Shown here piece after piece: positions 14,679 through 23,563 of a stretch of 64,000 nt of DNA. Made by a program: the position numbers and the translations under genes. The notes beneath the pieces are model-generated. The model saw only the letters and a program-made list of their open reading frames with translations, was not told where the DNA came from and did no database searches. Numbering within the stretch: position 1 is the first letter of the stretch; every line of letters starts with the position of its first letter. The DNA is from Tectiglobus sp965224045 (lineage in GTDB: Bacteria; Pseudomonadota; Alphaproteobacteria; Rhizobiales; Hyphomicrobiaceae), in NCBI GenBank assembly GCA_965224045.1, contig CBDCYD010000006.1:62001-126000 (forward strand). The letters run 5' to 3'.

Positions 14679-16802
14679 ATGAACGAGCACAGCGACAAGG
14701 TCGTCCACTTCGACGTCGAGGACGGCATTGGTGTCATCACCATCGACTACCCGCCCGTCAACGCGCTCGGGCCCGGTGTCGGCGACGGAATCGTCGCGGC
14801 GCTGGAAGACGGCGAGGCCAACCCCGACGTCAAAGCGTTCGTCCTGATTGGCGCGGGTCGCACGTTCATTGCAGGGGCCGATATTCGCGGCTTCGGAAAA
14901 GGCCGGCCCAAACCGAAACGGCGCACCTACGATGCGCTCGATGAAAGCACCAAGCCGGTGGTGGCCGCCATTCACGGCTATGCCCTCGGCGGCGGCCTCG
15001 AAAACGCGCTCGCCTGCAACTACCGGATCGCCATCGCCAGCGCCAAGGTCGGCCTGCCGGAGACCCTGATCGGCGTCATTCCCGGCGGCGGCGGCACACA
15101 GCGCCTGCCGCGCCTGGTGGGGCCGTCCAAGGCGCTCGACCTGATCCTTACCGGCCGTCACGTGCCGGCGCCGGAAGCCAGGCAGCTGGGTATCATCGAC
15201 GAGGTGGTCGACGGCAGTACGGGTGATGAACTGCGCGCGGCGGCAATCGCCTACGCCAAGCAGATCGCCGACGTGCGCCCGATCCCGCGTGTGCGCGACA
15301 AGACCGAGATGCTGGCCGAGGGCACGCCGGACGTGTTTGCCGCAAAACGCAAGGCGATCGCACGCAAGGCGCGCGGCCAGCCGGCTATCGAAAACGCCAT
15401 TCAGGCGGTCGAGAGCGCGGTCACCATGGCGTTCGACGAGGGCATCGCCAACGAGCGGCGGCTGTTTGATGAACTCGAAACCTCGCCGGAAGCCGGCGCA
15501 TTGCGCTATGCCTTCTTCGCCGAGCGCGAGATCGCCAAATTGCCCGGCCTGCCGAGAGATCTCGAACTACCGAAAATCGAGACCATGGCCGTGGTCGGTG
15601 CAGGCACGATGGGCGGCGGCATCGCAATGAGCTTCGCCGATGCCGGCATGCCGGTGAAGATCGTCGATGCCGATGCCGACACGCTCGAGCGCGGCATGGC
15701 GCGGATTCGCGACAACTACGCCAAATCCGTCGCGCGCGGCAGCCTCACCGAGGAGGAGATGGACGCCCGGCTCGCCCGCATCACGCCCGTTGCAACGATC
15801 GACGAGATCGGCGACAGCGACGCCGTTATCGAAGCCGTGTTCGAGCGGATGCCGGTCAAGAAGGAGATCTTCGCGCGGCTTGACGAGGTGATGAAACCGG
15901 ACGCGCTGCTCTTCACCAACACTTCGGCGCTCGACATCGACGAGATCGCTGCTGCGACCACGCGGCCGGAGATGGTCGCCGGGACCCACTATTTCGTACC
16001 CGCCAACGTCATGAAGTTGTTCGAGGTGGTCAACGGTGCCAAGACGTCGCGCACGACGTTGGCGGCTGCGATGAAGCTTGGCCGCGACATCGGAAAGATC
16101 TCTGGCTACGCCGGCAACTGCGACGGCTTTGTCGCCAATCGCTCACGGGCACCGTTCAACATCGAACAGGGCCTGATGGTCGAGGAAGGCGCGCTGCCGG
16201 AGCAGGTCGACAAGGTGATGGTCGACTTCGGCTATCCGGTCGGCCCGTTCGCCGTCAATGACATGTCGGGCCTCGACGTCAGCTACGATACGCGCAAACG
16301 CCGCGCGGCAGCCGATCCCAACTATCGCGGCCTGCCGATCGCAGACCGCCTGGTCGAAATGGGGCGCAAGGGGCAGAAGACCGGTGCCGGATGGTATCGC
16401 TATGAGCCCGGTGATCGCACGCCGCACGTCGACCCGGAGGTCCACAAGGTTATCAAGGAGGTCGCCGAAGAGCACGGCTTCGAACAACGCACATTCTCCG
16501 ATGAAGAGATCCTGCACCGTCTGTTGTTCTCCTCGATCAACGAGATCTGCAAGATTCTCGAGGAAGGCAAGGCGATCCGCGCCAGCGACGCCGATGTCAT
16601 GTGGCTCAACGGTTTCGGCTTTCCGCGCTATCGGGGCGGCCCCATGTACTGGGCGGACACGATCGGAGCGCAGGAGATCTACAACCAGATCGCGGCCTGG
16701 CACCAACGCTTCGGCGAACGCTGGCGGCCATCGGACCTGCTCAGGCGAACCGCCGAGAGCGGCGGCAAGCTGCGCGAACTGAAGGCGGATGTCAGTTTGT
16801 GA
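14679..16802 (+). CDS. FadJ/FadB-like enoyl-CoA hydratase/3-hydroxyacyl-CoA dehydrogenase
   Basis: A 707-residue fusion enzyme of fatty-acid beta-oxidation. The N-terminal crotonase domain (about 1-190) shows AGADIRGFG and ALGGGLENALACN with IGVIPGGGGTQRLPRL. The NAD-binding 3-hydroxyacyl-CoA dehydrogenase domain starts near residue 305 with VVGAGTMGGGIAMSFADAG, and the C-terminal domain includes NCDGFVANRSRAPF and GPFAVNDMSGLD. It converts 2-enoyl-CoA to 3-oxoacyl-CoA in two steps. The frame opens at 14502, but GGCAGGGAA stands before the ATG at 14679. No thiolase gene adjoins it. Confidence 0.92.
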   Translation: MNEHSDKVVHFDVEDGIGVITIDYPPVNALGPGVGDGIVAALEDGEANPDVKAFVLIGAGRTFIAGADIRGFGKGRPKPKRRTYDALDESTKPVVAAIHGYALGGGLENALACNYRIAIASAKVGLPETLIGVIPGGGGTQRLPRLVGPSKALDLILTGRHVPAPEARQLGIIDEVVDGSTGDELRAAAIAYAKQIADVRPIPRVRDKTEMLAEGTPDVFAAKRKAIARKARGQPAIENAIQAVESAVTMAFDEGIANERRLFDELETSPEAGALRYAFFAEREIAKLPGLPRDLELPKIETMAVVGAGTMGGGIAMSFADAGMPVKIVDADADTLERGMARIRDNYAKSVARGSLTEEEMDARLARITPVATIDEIGDSDAVIEAVFERMPVKKEIFARLDEVMKPDALLFTNTSALDIDEIAAATTRPEMVAGTHYFVPANVMKLFEVVNGAKTSRTTLAAAMKLGRDIGKISGYAGNCDGFVANRSRAPFNIEQGLMVEEGALPEQVDKVMVDFGYPVGPFAVNDMSGLDVSYDTRKRRAAADPNYRGLPIADRLVEMGRKGQKTGAGWYRYEPGDRTPHVDPEVHKVIKEVAEEHGFEQRTFSDEEILHRLLFSSINEICKILEEGKAIRASDADVMWLNGFGFPRYRGGPMYWADTIGAQEIYNQIAAWHQRFGERWRPSDLLRRTAESGGKLRELKADVSL

Positions 16803-16831
16803 CGTGAGGTGATGCGGCCGCGGAGATCAAA

Positions 16832-18163
16832 GTGTCGGAACTCGCGAAGCTCACGGTCAGGCAGCTGGCGCCGAGGATTGCGGACGGCAGCATCAAGCCT
16901 TCGGACGTTGTCGAAGCCTGCGTCTTGCGGACCTTGGCGCTGGAGCACGAGGTTGGCGCCTGGGCGCACTTCGATGCCGACAAGGCGCGGATGGCGGCGC
17001 GGCTCGCCGACACGCGGCCGGTCTCGCACCCGCTCTATGGCATTCCGTTCGGTGCAAAGGACATCATCGATACGATCGATCTGCCAACCGGCTACGGAAC
17101 GCCGGTCTATCATGATCATCACCGAGCCCGCGATGCCGCCTGCGTGGCGTTGCTCAAGGAGGCCGGTGCCGTCCTGTTCGGCAAGTCGGTTACCACGGAG
17201 CTGGCCCACTTTCATCCCGGCAAGACGCGCAATCCGCATGCGCTCGACCATACACCGGGCGGTTCGTCGAGTGGCAGTGCCGCGGCGGTTGCGGCCGGCA
17301 TGGTACCGCTCGCACTGGGAACGCAGACCACCGGATCGGTGGTGCGTCCGGCCTCCTATTGCGGCGTGTTCGGCTTCAAGCCCAGCTTTGGCGACGTCAG
17401 TCGCTCGGGGGTGTTCGAGTGCGTGACGAGCTTCGACACGGTCGGCTGGTTCACGCGGTCCGTTGACGATGTCGAGATCGCGCGCCGGGCGCTGTTGCGC
17501 GTGCCGGCCCGGGAGCTGACCAGGGTCGACATCGCCGGCTTGCGCGTCGGCCTGTTTCGCGGATCGAACTGGGATCACGCGGAAGGCTATACGCAGAGCT
17601 TCATCGAAGGTGCTGCCCGGCAATTGGATCAAGCCGGTGCCAAGGTTTTCGATGCTGCAACGCCCGATTGGTTCGCCGACATCGCAGAATTGCATCGCAG
17701 CGTTGCCGGCTTCGAGTTTGCGCGTGCGATCAGCTTCGAGCGCATTGAACGCGGGCATTTGCTCAGCCGAAGACTCCTCGAGGGACGATGCGGGGACGGC
17801 CTGCGGCTGACCTATGAGGCGTATGTCAGCGCGCAGAACGCTCTCGCGCGAGCGCGCACGGCATTTGCAGAACTGCTGTCGGATTACGATGTGCTCATGA
17901 CGCCGGCAGCACCGGGCGAGGCCTGGCACGGTCTCGGCGCCACCGGTGATCCAGTGTTCAACACGGCCTGGACGGCACTGCACGTACCGGCGATGAGCAT
18001 CCCGGCGTTCGCGGGGCCATCCGGGCTGCCGGTCGGGCTGCAGGTGGTCGGCGGGTATCGTCGGGACACGGCGCTGCTCGCCGCCGCGAAATCCATCTCG
18101 CACGCCATGGATATCGACGCGGTCCACCCGGTCGGCCCCGCAAGCCCGCCGCGCGGAGAGTGA
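16832..18163 (+). CDS. Amidase signature family hydrolase
   Basis: A 443-residue amidase starting at GTG 16832, 29 bp after the FadJ-like gene, so they may be co-transcribed. The catalytic triad is visible as Lys in FGAKDIIDT, cis-Ser in TPGGSSSGSAAA, and Ser in GTQTTGSVVRPA. It is clearly a paralogue of the amidase at 27652-29022: both share HTPGGSSSGSAAAVA and GMVPLALGTQT. The natural amide is unknown. The 86-bp tandem array starts 25 bp after the stop. Confidence 0.88.
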   Translation: MSELAKLTVRQLAPRIADGSIKPSDVVEACVLRTLALEHEVGAWAHFDADKARMAARLADTRPVSHPLYGIPFGAKDIIDTIDLPTGYGTPVYHDHHRARDAACVALLKEAGAVLFGKSVTTELAHFHPGKTRNPHALDHTPGGSSSGSAAAVAAGMVPLALGTQTTGSVVRPASYCGVFGFKPSFGDVSRSGVFECVTSFDTVGWFTRSVDDVEIARRALLRVPARELTRVDIAGLRVGLFRGSNWDHAEGYTQSFIEGAARQLDQAGAKVFDAATPDWFADIAELHRSVAGFEFARAISFERIERGHLLSRRLLEGRCGDGLRLTYEAYVSAQNALARARTAFAELLSDYDVLMTPAAPGEAWHGLGATGDPVFNTAWTALHVPAMSIPAFAGPSGLPVGLQVVGGYRRDTALLAAAKSISHAMDIDAVHPVGPASPPRGE

Positions 18164-18187
18164 GGGCAGCGGCCCGCGGTTTGGGTT

Positions 18188-18911
18188 TGCTAGAGCGCGC
18201 CGCAAAAAATGCGCCTCGCTTTTTGCCTCACGCCGCAATTCGCGCTGCGCGCGGCGGCTCCGGCGGGGCGGCCGTTCGGCCGGGTCGCGTTGCTCCCTTC
18301 GGGTTTGGGTTTGATTGCCTCACGCCGCTATGCGCGCTTCGCGCGGCGGCTCCGGCGGGGCGGCCGTGCGGCCGGGTCGCGTTGCTCCCTTCGGGTTAAA
18401 TTGCCTCACGCCGCTATGCGCGCTGCGCGCGGCGGCTCCGGCGGGGCGGCCGTGCGGCCGGGTCGCGTTGCTCCCTTCGGGTTAAATTGCCTCACGCCGC
18501 TGTTCGCGCTTCGCGCGGCGGCTCCGGCGGGGCGGCCGTGCGGCCGGGTCGCGTTGCTCCCTTCGGGTTAAATTGCCTCACGCCGCTATGCGCGCTGCGC
18601 GCGGCGGCTCCGGCGGGGCGGCCGTGCGGCCGGGTCGCGTTGCTCCCTTCGGGTTAAATTGCCTCACGCCGCTGTTCGCGCTTCGCGCGGCGGCTCCGGC
18701 GGGGCGGCCGTGCGGCCGGGTCGCGTTGCTCCCTTCGGGTTAAATTGCCTCACGCCGCTGTTCGCGCTTCGCGCGGCGGCTCCGGCGGGGCGGCCGTGCG
18801 GCCGGGTCGCGTTGCTCCCTTCGGGTTAAATTGCCTCACGCCGCTGTTCGCGCTTCGCGCGGCGGCTCCGGCGGGGCGGCCGTTCGGCCGGGTCGCGTTG
18901 CTCCCTTGTGC
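18188..18911. repeat. GC-rich 86-bp tandem repeat array (eight units)
   Basis: After the leader CTAGAGCGCGCCGCAAAAAA, units begin at 18225, 18317, 18403, 18489, 18575, 18661, 18747 and 18833. The last six have an exact 86-bp period. Each unit has GCCTCACGCCGC, a GCGC-rich hairpin, a CGGCCGTGCGGCCG dyad, GGTCGCGTTGCTCCCTTCGG and GTTAAATT. Adjacent units differ mainly at TATGCGCGCTGCG versus TGTTCGCGCTTCG. The period is not a multiple of three, so it does not encode a repeat protein. It fills the gap between amidase and TRAP genes. Confidence 0.92.
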
Positions 18912-18937
18912 GTCAATCCGTTTTGCTGCGGCATGCC

Positions 18938-18998
18938 TTAGAGCAACCCGCTTCAATTCGGAATCGGTGCGATTGCGAATTGAAGCACAAAGATGATC
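18938..18998. repeat. Degenerate copy of repeat module A
   Basis: TTAGAGCAACCCGCTTCAAT and TCGGAATCGGTGCGATTGCGA followed by GAATTGAAGC match module A with mismatches, then AAAGATGATCTA recalls the module-B edge. It directly follows the tandem array, as at 13.5-13.9 kb. Confidence 0.75.
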
Positions 18999-19061
18999 TA
19001 TTGACGCTGCAGCAGATGGCGGCCGCCGGGGTCGCGGGTGTTCGGGCAGCCGCACTCATTT

Positions 19062-20345
19062 CTAGTTGAACACCGATTGCACGGCCATGCTCGGCAGCCA
19101 GAGCGTGATGATCGGGAAGAACATGCAAAATACCAGAACACAGCCATCGGTACACAGGAACGGGAACGATCCGCGCATCACGGTTGTCACCGGTACGCCG
19201 GTCGTCCCGCTCACCGCGAACAGGTTGAGGCCGACCGGCGGGATCACCGCGCCCATCTCGATGCACAGCGCAAACAACACACCGAGGTGGATCGGATCGA
19301 TGCCCAGCGACAGCGACACCGGATAGATGATCGGCACCACGAGCACCAGAATCGCGACCCCTGTCAGGAACATCGACAGGAACAGCAAGACGACCATCAG
19401 CACCGCCAGGAAGCCGATCGGCGAGAGGCCCATATTGGTGACCCAGGTCGCGATGTCCTGCGGCCAGCCCTGGTTGGCGAGCAGGAACTGGAAGATGCCG
19501 ACACCGCCCAGCAAAAAGAACAGGATCGCGGTCAGGTTCACCGCCCGCTCGGTTGCCGCCAGCATCTCTTTCAGGAAGCGTCCACGCATCGACAGGAAGC
19601 CGTAGACGAGGGCGTATGCACAGGCACCTGCCCCGGATTCCGTCGGCGTCAGCAATCCGCCATAGAGCGCGCCGAGCACGAACACCGGCATCAACAGGGC
19701 CGGCAGCGCATCGAGACCGGCCGAGGCAAGCTCCGACCAGCTGAACTTGGCGGCCGGCAACTTGATGATGAACGCCATGGTCAGGACGATCACCGCATCG
19801 CTGAACGCGAGCATCAGGCCCGGGATGACGCCGGCAAAGAACAGCTTGACGATCGACTCGTCGGTGAGCACGCCGTAGAGGATCAGCGTGATACTCGGCG
19901 GAATGAGGATTGCGATGCCGCCGCCGGTGGCAATGACGCCCGCCGCCATCCACTTCGGATATCCGCGCTTGATCATCTCGGGATAGGCAACGACGCCCAT
20001 GGCCGCCGCCATCGCGGTCGACGAGCCGGAGATCGCACCGAACATCACCGCCGCGAGAATGGTCGCGTAGGCAAAGCCGCCCGGCAGCCAGCCGATGAGA
20101 GCATCGGCGAAACGGAACAGTTTTGCGATCAGGCCGGTGCGCTCCATCAGGAAGCCGGCGTAAATGAAGAACGGGATCGCCATCAGCGTGTATTTGTTCA
20201 CAAAGCTGAAGAACGACCGGAAAATCGCCTTCTCCGACAGCAGCGGATCGTAAATGATGAAGCCGACCGTAACGGCAATCAGTGCCAATGCGATCGGCGC
20301 GCCCAGCGCCAGTGCCGCGAGCAGTGCAGGTCCAAGAACGCCCAT
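19062..20345 (-). CDS. dctM: TRAP transporter large permease (DctM family)
   Basis: A 427-residue membrane protein with about twelve hydrophobic segments, the size of DctM subunits. Typical motifs are FFIYAGFLMERTG, FGAISGSSTAMAAAMG and IATGGGIAILIPPSITLILYG. It carries the substrate across the inner membrane using the sodium gradient. It starts 2 bp after the DctQ stop. The gene order from upstream is dctP, dctQ, dctM. The likely cargo is an organic acid, but it cannot be named from sequence. Confidence 0.92.
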   Translation of the reverse strand: MGVLGPALLAALALGAPIALALIAVTVGFIIYDPLLSEKAIFRSFFSFVNKYTLMAIPFFIYAGFLMERTGLIAKLFRFADALIGWLPGGFAYATILAAVMFGAISGSSTAMAAAMGVVAYPEMIKRGYPKWMAAGVIATGGGIAILIPPSITLILYGVLTDESIVKLFFAGVIPGLMLAFSDAVIVLTMAFIIKLPAAKFSWSELASAGLDALPALLMPVFVLGALYGGLLTPTESGAGACAYALVYGFLSMRGRFLKEMLAATERAVNLTAILFFLLGGVGIFQFLLANQGWPQDIATWVTNMGLSPIGFLAVLMVVLLFLSMFLTGVAILVLVVPIIYPVSLSLGIDPIHLGVLFALCIEMGAVIPPVGLNLFAVSGTTGVPVTTVMRGSFPFLCTDGCVLVFCMFFPIITLWLPSMAVQSVFN

Positions 20346-20347
20346 GA

Positions 20348-20905
20348 CTAGATCTCAATCCCTTCCTCGACCGGAGCCCACTCAAAGACCTTCTTGCCCA
20401 TGAGTGCGCGGACGTCCTGGTAGAGCTGGAACAGGCACACGATCGCCAGCAGCGCGAATGCAACGATGAGGATGCCCTGGAACGGCCAGATGTAGATGAC
20501 CATGCTCTGCGTCTTACGCCCGAGCGCCAGGGAACGCTCAAGGGTCGGGATGCCCCAGTAGGCGATGGCGCTGTAGACAATGAGCGCTACGGCCGTGATC
20601 AACGTGCGCACGACCAAAACGAAACGGGTCCAGCCGGCGTTTTCGAGCGCGTCCATGAATGCTGCCATGCGCAGGTGGGAGCGCCGCGCCTGGGTGACCG
20701 CGAAATAGAGAAAGATCGAGCCGACCATGCCGTACGTGACGGCGTCTTGGCCCCAGTCGAAAACCACGCCGAAGATGTAGCGGCGAAGAACCTCGGCAAC
20801 GGCTAACAATGTACCGAGTATCATGATCAGGACGGCGCTGTAGCCGATGACGTAGTCGAGCAGAAACCGGAAGACGCGGTAAAGCCTATCGACAATCCAA
20901 TCCAT
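20348..20905 (-). CDS. dctQ: TRAP transporter small permease (DctQ family)
   Basis: A 185-residue protein with four hydrophobic segments, typical of DctQ. It binds and stabilises the large permease. The frame opens at 20962, but GGGGGAAATGG precedes the ATG at 20905 (MDWIVDRLYRVF), so this start is used. It stands between dctP and dctM, separated from dctP by a strong hairpin and a gap of about 140 bp. Confidence 0.87.
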   Translation of the reverse strand: MDWIVDRLYRVFRFLLDYVIGYSAVLIMILGTLLAVAEVLRRYIFGVVFDWGQDAVTYGMVGSIFLYFAVTQARRSHLRMAAFMDALENAGWTRFVLVVRTLITAVALIVYSAIAYWGIPTLERSLALGRKTQSMVIYIWPFQGILIVAFALLAIVCLFQLYQDVRALMGKKVFEWAPVEEGIEI

Positions 20906-20989
20906 CGTCCATTTCCCCCCAAGCCTGCGCCACGCGCGATCTGAGTATTGTTCTGCTCGCAACGCGCAACGCAGAGTCTATGCGGATGC

Positions 20990-21025
20990 AAAAAACCGGC
21001 CGGTTTGTCGGCAAACCGGCCGGTT
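20990..21025 (-). terminator. Terminator/attenuator between dctP and dctQ
   Basis: AACCGGCCGGTTT and AAACCGGCCGGTT form a 13-bp stem with a 6-base loop, followed on the minus strand by six T residues. It lies 17 bp after the dctP stop and before the permease genes. It probably ends or thins transcription so that binding protein is made in excess. Confidence 0.85.
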
Positions 21026-21042
21026 CGTTTCGGCGCCAGGCC

Positions 21043-22182
21043 TTACTTCTTCGTGTATTTTGCGAAGATCGGCTCGAGCTTCGCACAGTCGGTCTTTTCG
21101 AGCCAGTTAGAGCCCATCGGGTTTGCCTTGACGGCCGCCTTGGCCTCTTCGGCAAACTTGTCGACCCACTTGTCGGCATCGCCCGGCGTGTTGGCCTTGA
21201 TCCACTTGGTCGTGGCATCGCCCAGCTGATCGGCCAATGCCTTCGATTCTTCCGGGGTCATGATGTAGATGCCCGGCTGCGAAGGATCCTTGGTGCCGTA
21301 CTTGTCGATCAGGCGCTTGTCGTTGCAGTAGTTCGCACGCTTGGCCCACGGCAGCACTTCTTCGACAAGGATCTTCTTGATCGTTGCCTGATGTTCGGGC
21401 TTCAGCTTCTTCCACCACTTGTTCGAACCGGCGATGTAGTAGTAGTCGCCGACGATGCCGTTGATACCGGCGATGGTGTAGTAGGGTGCCTGTTCCTTGA
21501 CCTTGTTGAAACCGCCAAGGCTGGTCAGCAGGCCGTCGATGACCTTGGTTTCAAGTGCCGGCGGGACGTCGCCGAAGGCCATTGTCGTCGGGTTGGCACC
21601 GAACGCGCGGAGCATGGCGTTTTCGGCCGGACCCATCGAACGGATCTTCTTGCCTTTGAAGTCATCGGGCTTGAGAAGACGCGATCCGGAACCTGCCCCC
21701 ATATAGAAGCTCAGGTGGGCGGAGCCGAAGATCGTCACGTCGTGGACTTTATTGAACCGCTCCTGAAGCATCTTGAAGGTTTCAAATTCGTCGAGCGCAT
21801 TGATCGCGCCCGGCGTCGTCAGCAGCATCGGCCCGAGCACGACGTTTGTCCACGGATCGAGAATCGCCGTCTTGCCGAACTGGCCCCAGGCCATTTCGAG
21901 GTTGCCCTCGGTCATCGCCTCGACGGCTTCAGGGTTCTTGTAAAGAGACGAAGATACGTAAATGCGCACCTTGCTGCCGGGAATCGCTTTCTCGACCTTC
22001 TCCTTGAAGATCTCCATCGCGATACCGGCCGGGTGAGGCGGGCCAACCGTGTCAGATGCGATCCTGATCGTGACTTCCGCCATCGCGCCAGCGCCGGCGA
22101 GCACGGTTGCCAGGGCGGCACCTCCAACCATCAGCCCCATGCGCTTTACCAGCTGCTTGAAGGGCTTTTTCTCGTTGAACAT
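21043..22182 (-). CDS. dctP: TRAP transporter periplasmic substrate-binding protein (DctP family)
   Basis: A 379-residue protein with an N-terminal twin-lysine signal peptide (about residues 1-35, cleavage near AMA-EV). Motifs of the DctP family include the conserved Arg region KIRSMGPAENAMLRAFGANP and the GLLTSLGGFNKVKEQAPYY region. It captures the substrate in the periplasm and hands it to DctQM. The frame is open to 22455, but AGTGGAGGAACC directly before the ATG at 22182 fixes the start. Upstream, GTATAC/GTAC dyads near 22344 may be an operator. Confidence 0.92.
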   Translation of the reverse strand: MFNEKKPFKQLVKRMGLMVGGAALATVLAGAGAMAEVTIRIASDTVGPPHPAGIAMEIFKEKVEKAIPGSKVRIYVSSSLYKNPEAVEAMTEGNLEMAWGQFGKTAILDPWTNVVLGPMLLTTPGAINALDEFETFKMLQERFNKVHDVTIFGSAHLSFYMGAGSGSRLLKPDDFKGKKIRSMGPAENAMLRAFGANPTTMAFGDVPPALETKVIDGLLTSLGGFNKVKEQAPYYTIAGINGIVGDYYYIAGSNKWWKKLKPEHQATIKKILVEEVLPWAKRANYCNDKRLIDKYGTKDPSQPGIYIMTPEESKALADQLGDATTKWIKANTPGDADKWVDKFAEEAKAAVKANPMGSNWLEKTDCAKLEPIFAKYTKK

Positions 22183-22343
22183 GGTTCCTCCACTTCGAGA
22201 GTTGCACAAAAATCTGCGATTATCCGGACAGTCGCAGATGTCGATCTTCATACGTCGACTTGTTCGCATTTTGATCTGCGACCACGCGGTAGTGCAAGGT
22301 ATTTCTGAAACTTCACGCCGTTTGGCAAGGGGTTCGCGCTGGT

Positions 22344-22360
22344 ATTGTATACGTACGATT
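22344..22360. promoter_or_regulatory. Possible GntR-type operator upstream of dctP
   Basis: ATTGTATACGTACGATT is nearly symmetrical and resembles TTGTATAC-type sites bound by FCD-family GntR regulators of sugar-acid and TRAP genes. It lies about 160 bp before the dctP start. On the minus strand it includes a TACAAT that could be a -10 box. No regulator gene adjoins it. Confidence 0.35.
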
Positions 22361-22376
22361 GGGAAGCAAAACCACC

Positions 22377-22513
22377 AGAGCAACCTGCTTTCATTCGGAA
22401 TCGGTCCGATTCCGAATGAAAGCAGAAAGTTGCTCGATGCTTTGGAGGCGATCATCTTTGTGCCCTAAGTTGCAGCCGCGACAGCGGTTCCAACTCAAGG
22501 TACGATGATCTAG
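22377..22513. repeat. Dispersed palindromic repeat, modules A and B
   Basis: The best preserved A-B copy. GCTTTCATTCGGAATCGG and its exact complement give 18-bp arms around one central base. Module B follows, with CAGCCGCGACAGCGGTTCC, and the element ends in CTAG at 22510-22513. It lies between the dctP upstream region and the MBL gene. Confidence 0.88.
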
Positions 22514-22578
22514 CGGATCGGGCCGAGACCCGATCCTGCCGTCACTTCCGGCACAAATTGCGGGCTGCCGCCGCCCGG

Positions 22579-22605
22579 CACCAAACGTCGGGTGCGCCAC
22601 ACTAG
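22579..22605. repeat. Half copy of repeat module D at the end of the MBL gene
   Basis: CACCAAACGTCGGGTGCGCC followed by ACACTAG matches the right arm of module D. Its terminal CTAG (22602-22605) contains the TAG stop of the metallo-hydrolase gene on the minus strand. Confidence 0.7.
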
Positions 22606-23495
22606 TCGATGCGGGTCAGTTCGGAGGATGCTATCGGGATTTCCATCAAATCCTCGCCCCAAATAATGTCGCCGGTGAAAATGTCGGCCATCTCGCGGAT
22701 GACACGCTCGCGGACCCTGACCTGGTCGAGTTGCTCGGTCATGTGGGTCAAAACCACTGCGCCGACGCCGGCTGCCTGCGCGACTTGGGCCGTATCGATG
22801 TGATTGCCGCACGAACGGCGGTAGGTCTCGCTGTTTTCGGTGCCGGAGAAGAAGTGGTTCATGTGGATCAGCACATCCGCGCCGTGTGCGAGTTCGACGA
22901 TACCGGGACAAACGCCGCCGCTGTCGCCGCTATAGCAGACCGAACCCGCCGCGGCGTCGAATCGATAGGCCAGGCACGTCAGATAGGGCTCTGCGTGCCA
23001 GCCGGACCCGGCGGTCACGCGCCAGCCGTTGCCCTCGACGGTTTCACCGGCAGCGATTTCGCGGACCCGCGGGCGGGGCGGCAAACGGGGCAGCTCGCCG
23101 CCGCGCGCGCGATAGATATCAAGGCTCATTTCGTGGCACGTGCGCGCCTCGATGTCGGCCGCAAAAATGCCGGCCTCGCCAATCAGGCCGTCGACAATGC
23201 GGGCAAGCGGCTGTGGCCCGAAGACGTCGAGTTCCGGAACGCTACCGGATCCCTGGTCCCAGCGGGTCATCAACAGACGCGGGAAATCCATGAAATGATC
23301 ATAGTGCAAGTGACTGAGGAAGCAGTGCGTGACGCCGGTCGCCCGGCATCCGGCCTCGAGCAGGCGGTGATGTGCGCCTGGACCGTGATCGATGACGATC
23401 TTGTCGTCGCCAATCTCGAGGAGATAGCCGGAACTCATTCGTCTCAGGGAGGGCGCCGGCGTCCCGGTTCCCAGCAAGGTCAAACGCATTGTCAC
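22602..23495 (-). CDS. Metallo-beta-lactamase fold hydrolase
   Basis: A 297-residue MBL-fold protein with the metal motif SHLHYDH, a GWHAEP histidine, the bridging Asp in YSGDSGG, and a late His in LTHM. The arrangement resembles RNase Z or arylsulfatase-like MBL proteins more than lactamases. It would act as a zinc-dependent hydrolase in the cytoplasm; no signal peptide is seen. Starts at 23495 (MTMRL) and 23489 (MRL) are possible. Its stop lies in the CTAG end of a module-D half repeat. The substrate is unknown. Confidence 0.85.
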   Translation of the reverse strand: MTMRLTLLGTGTPAPSLRRMSSGYLLEIGDDKIVIDHGPGAHHRLLEAGCRATGVTHCFLSHLHYDHFMDFPRLLMTRWDQGSGSVPELDVFGPQPLARIVDGLIGEAGIFAADIEARTCHEMSLDIYRARGGELPRLPPRPRVREIAAGETVEGNGWRVTAGSGWHAEPYLTCLAYRFDAAAGSVCYSGDSGGVCPGIVELAHGADVLIHMNHFFSGTENSETYRRSCGNHIDTAQVAQAAGVGAVVLTHMTEQLDQVRVRERVIREMADIFTGDIIWGEDLMEIPIASSELTRID

Positions 23496-23563
23496 GCTCC
23501 TTACCCCCTTACCCCCGTCCGGATCGCTGTCCGGTCAAAACGGGCCGAGTATAACTGAGAACA

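Noticed and set aside
16679..18238. 519-codon minus-strand frame across the amidase
   Set aside because: Antisense to a clear amidase and without any recognised domain.
18188..18911. CRISPR-like array or repeat protein in the 86-bp tandem region
   Set aside because: There are no unique spacers between repeats, the period is not a multiple of three, and no cas genes are near. The open frames repeat PHAAMRAARGGSGG only through composition.
20980..22308. 442-codon plus-strand frame over dctP
   Set aside because: Shadow of the substrate-binding protein gene; it also runs through the terminator and has no motif.
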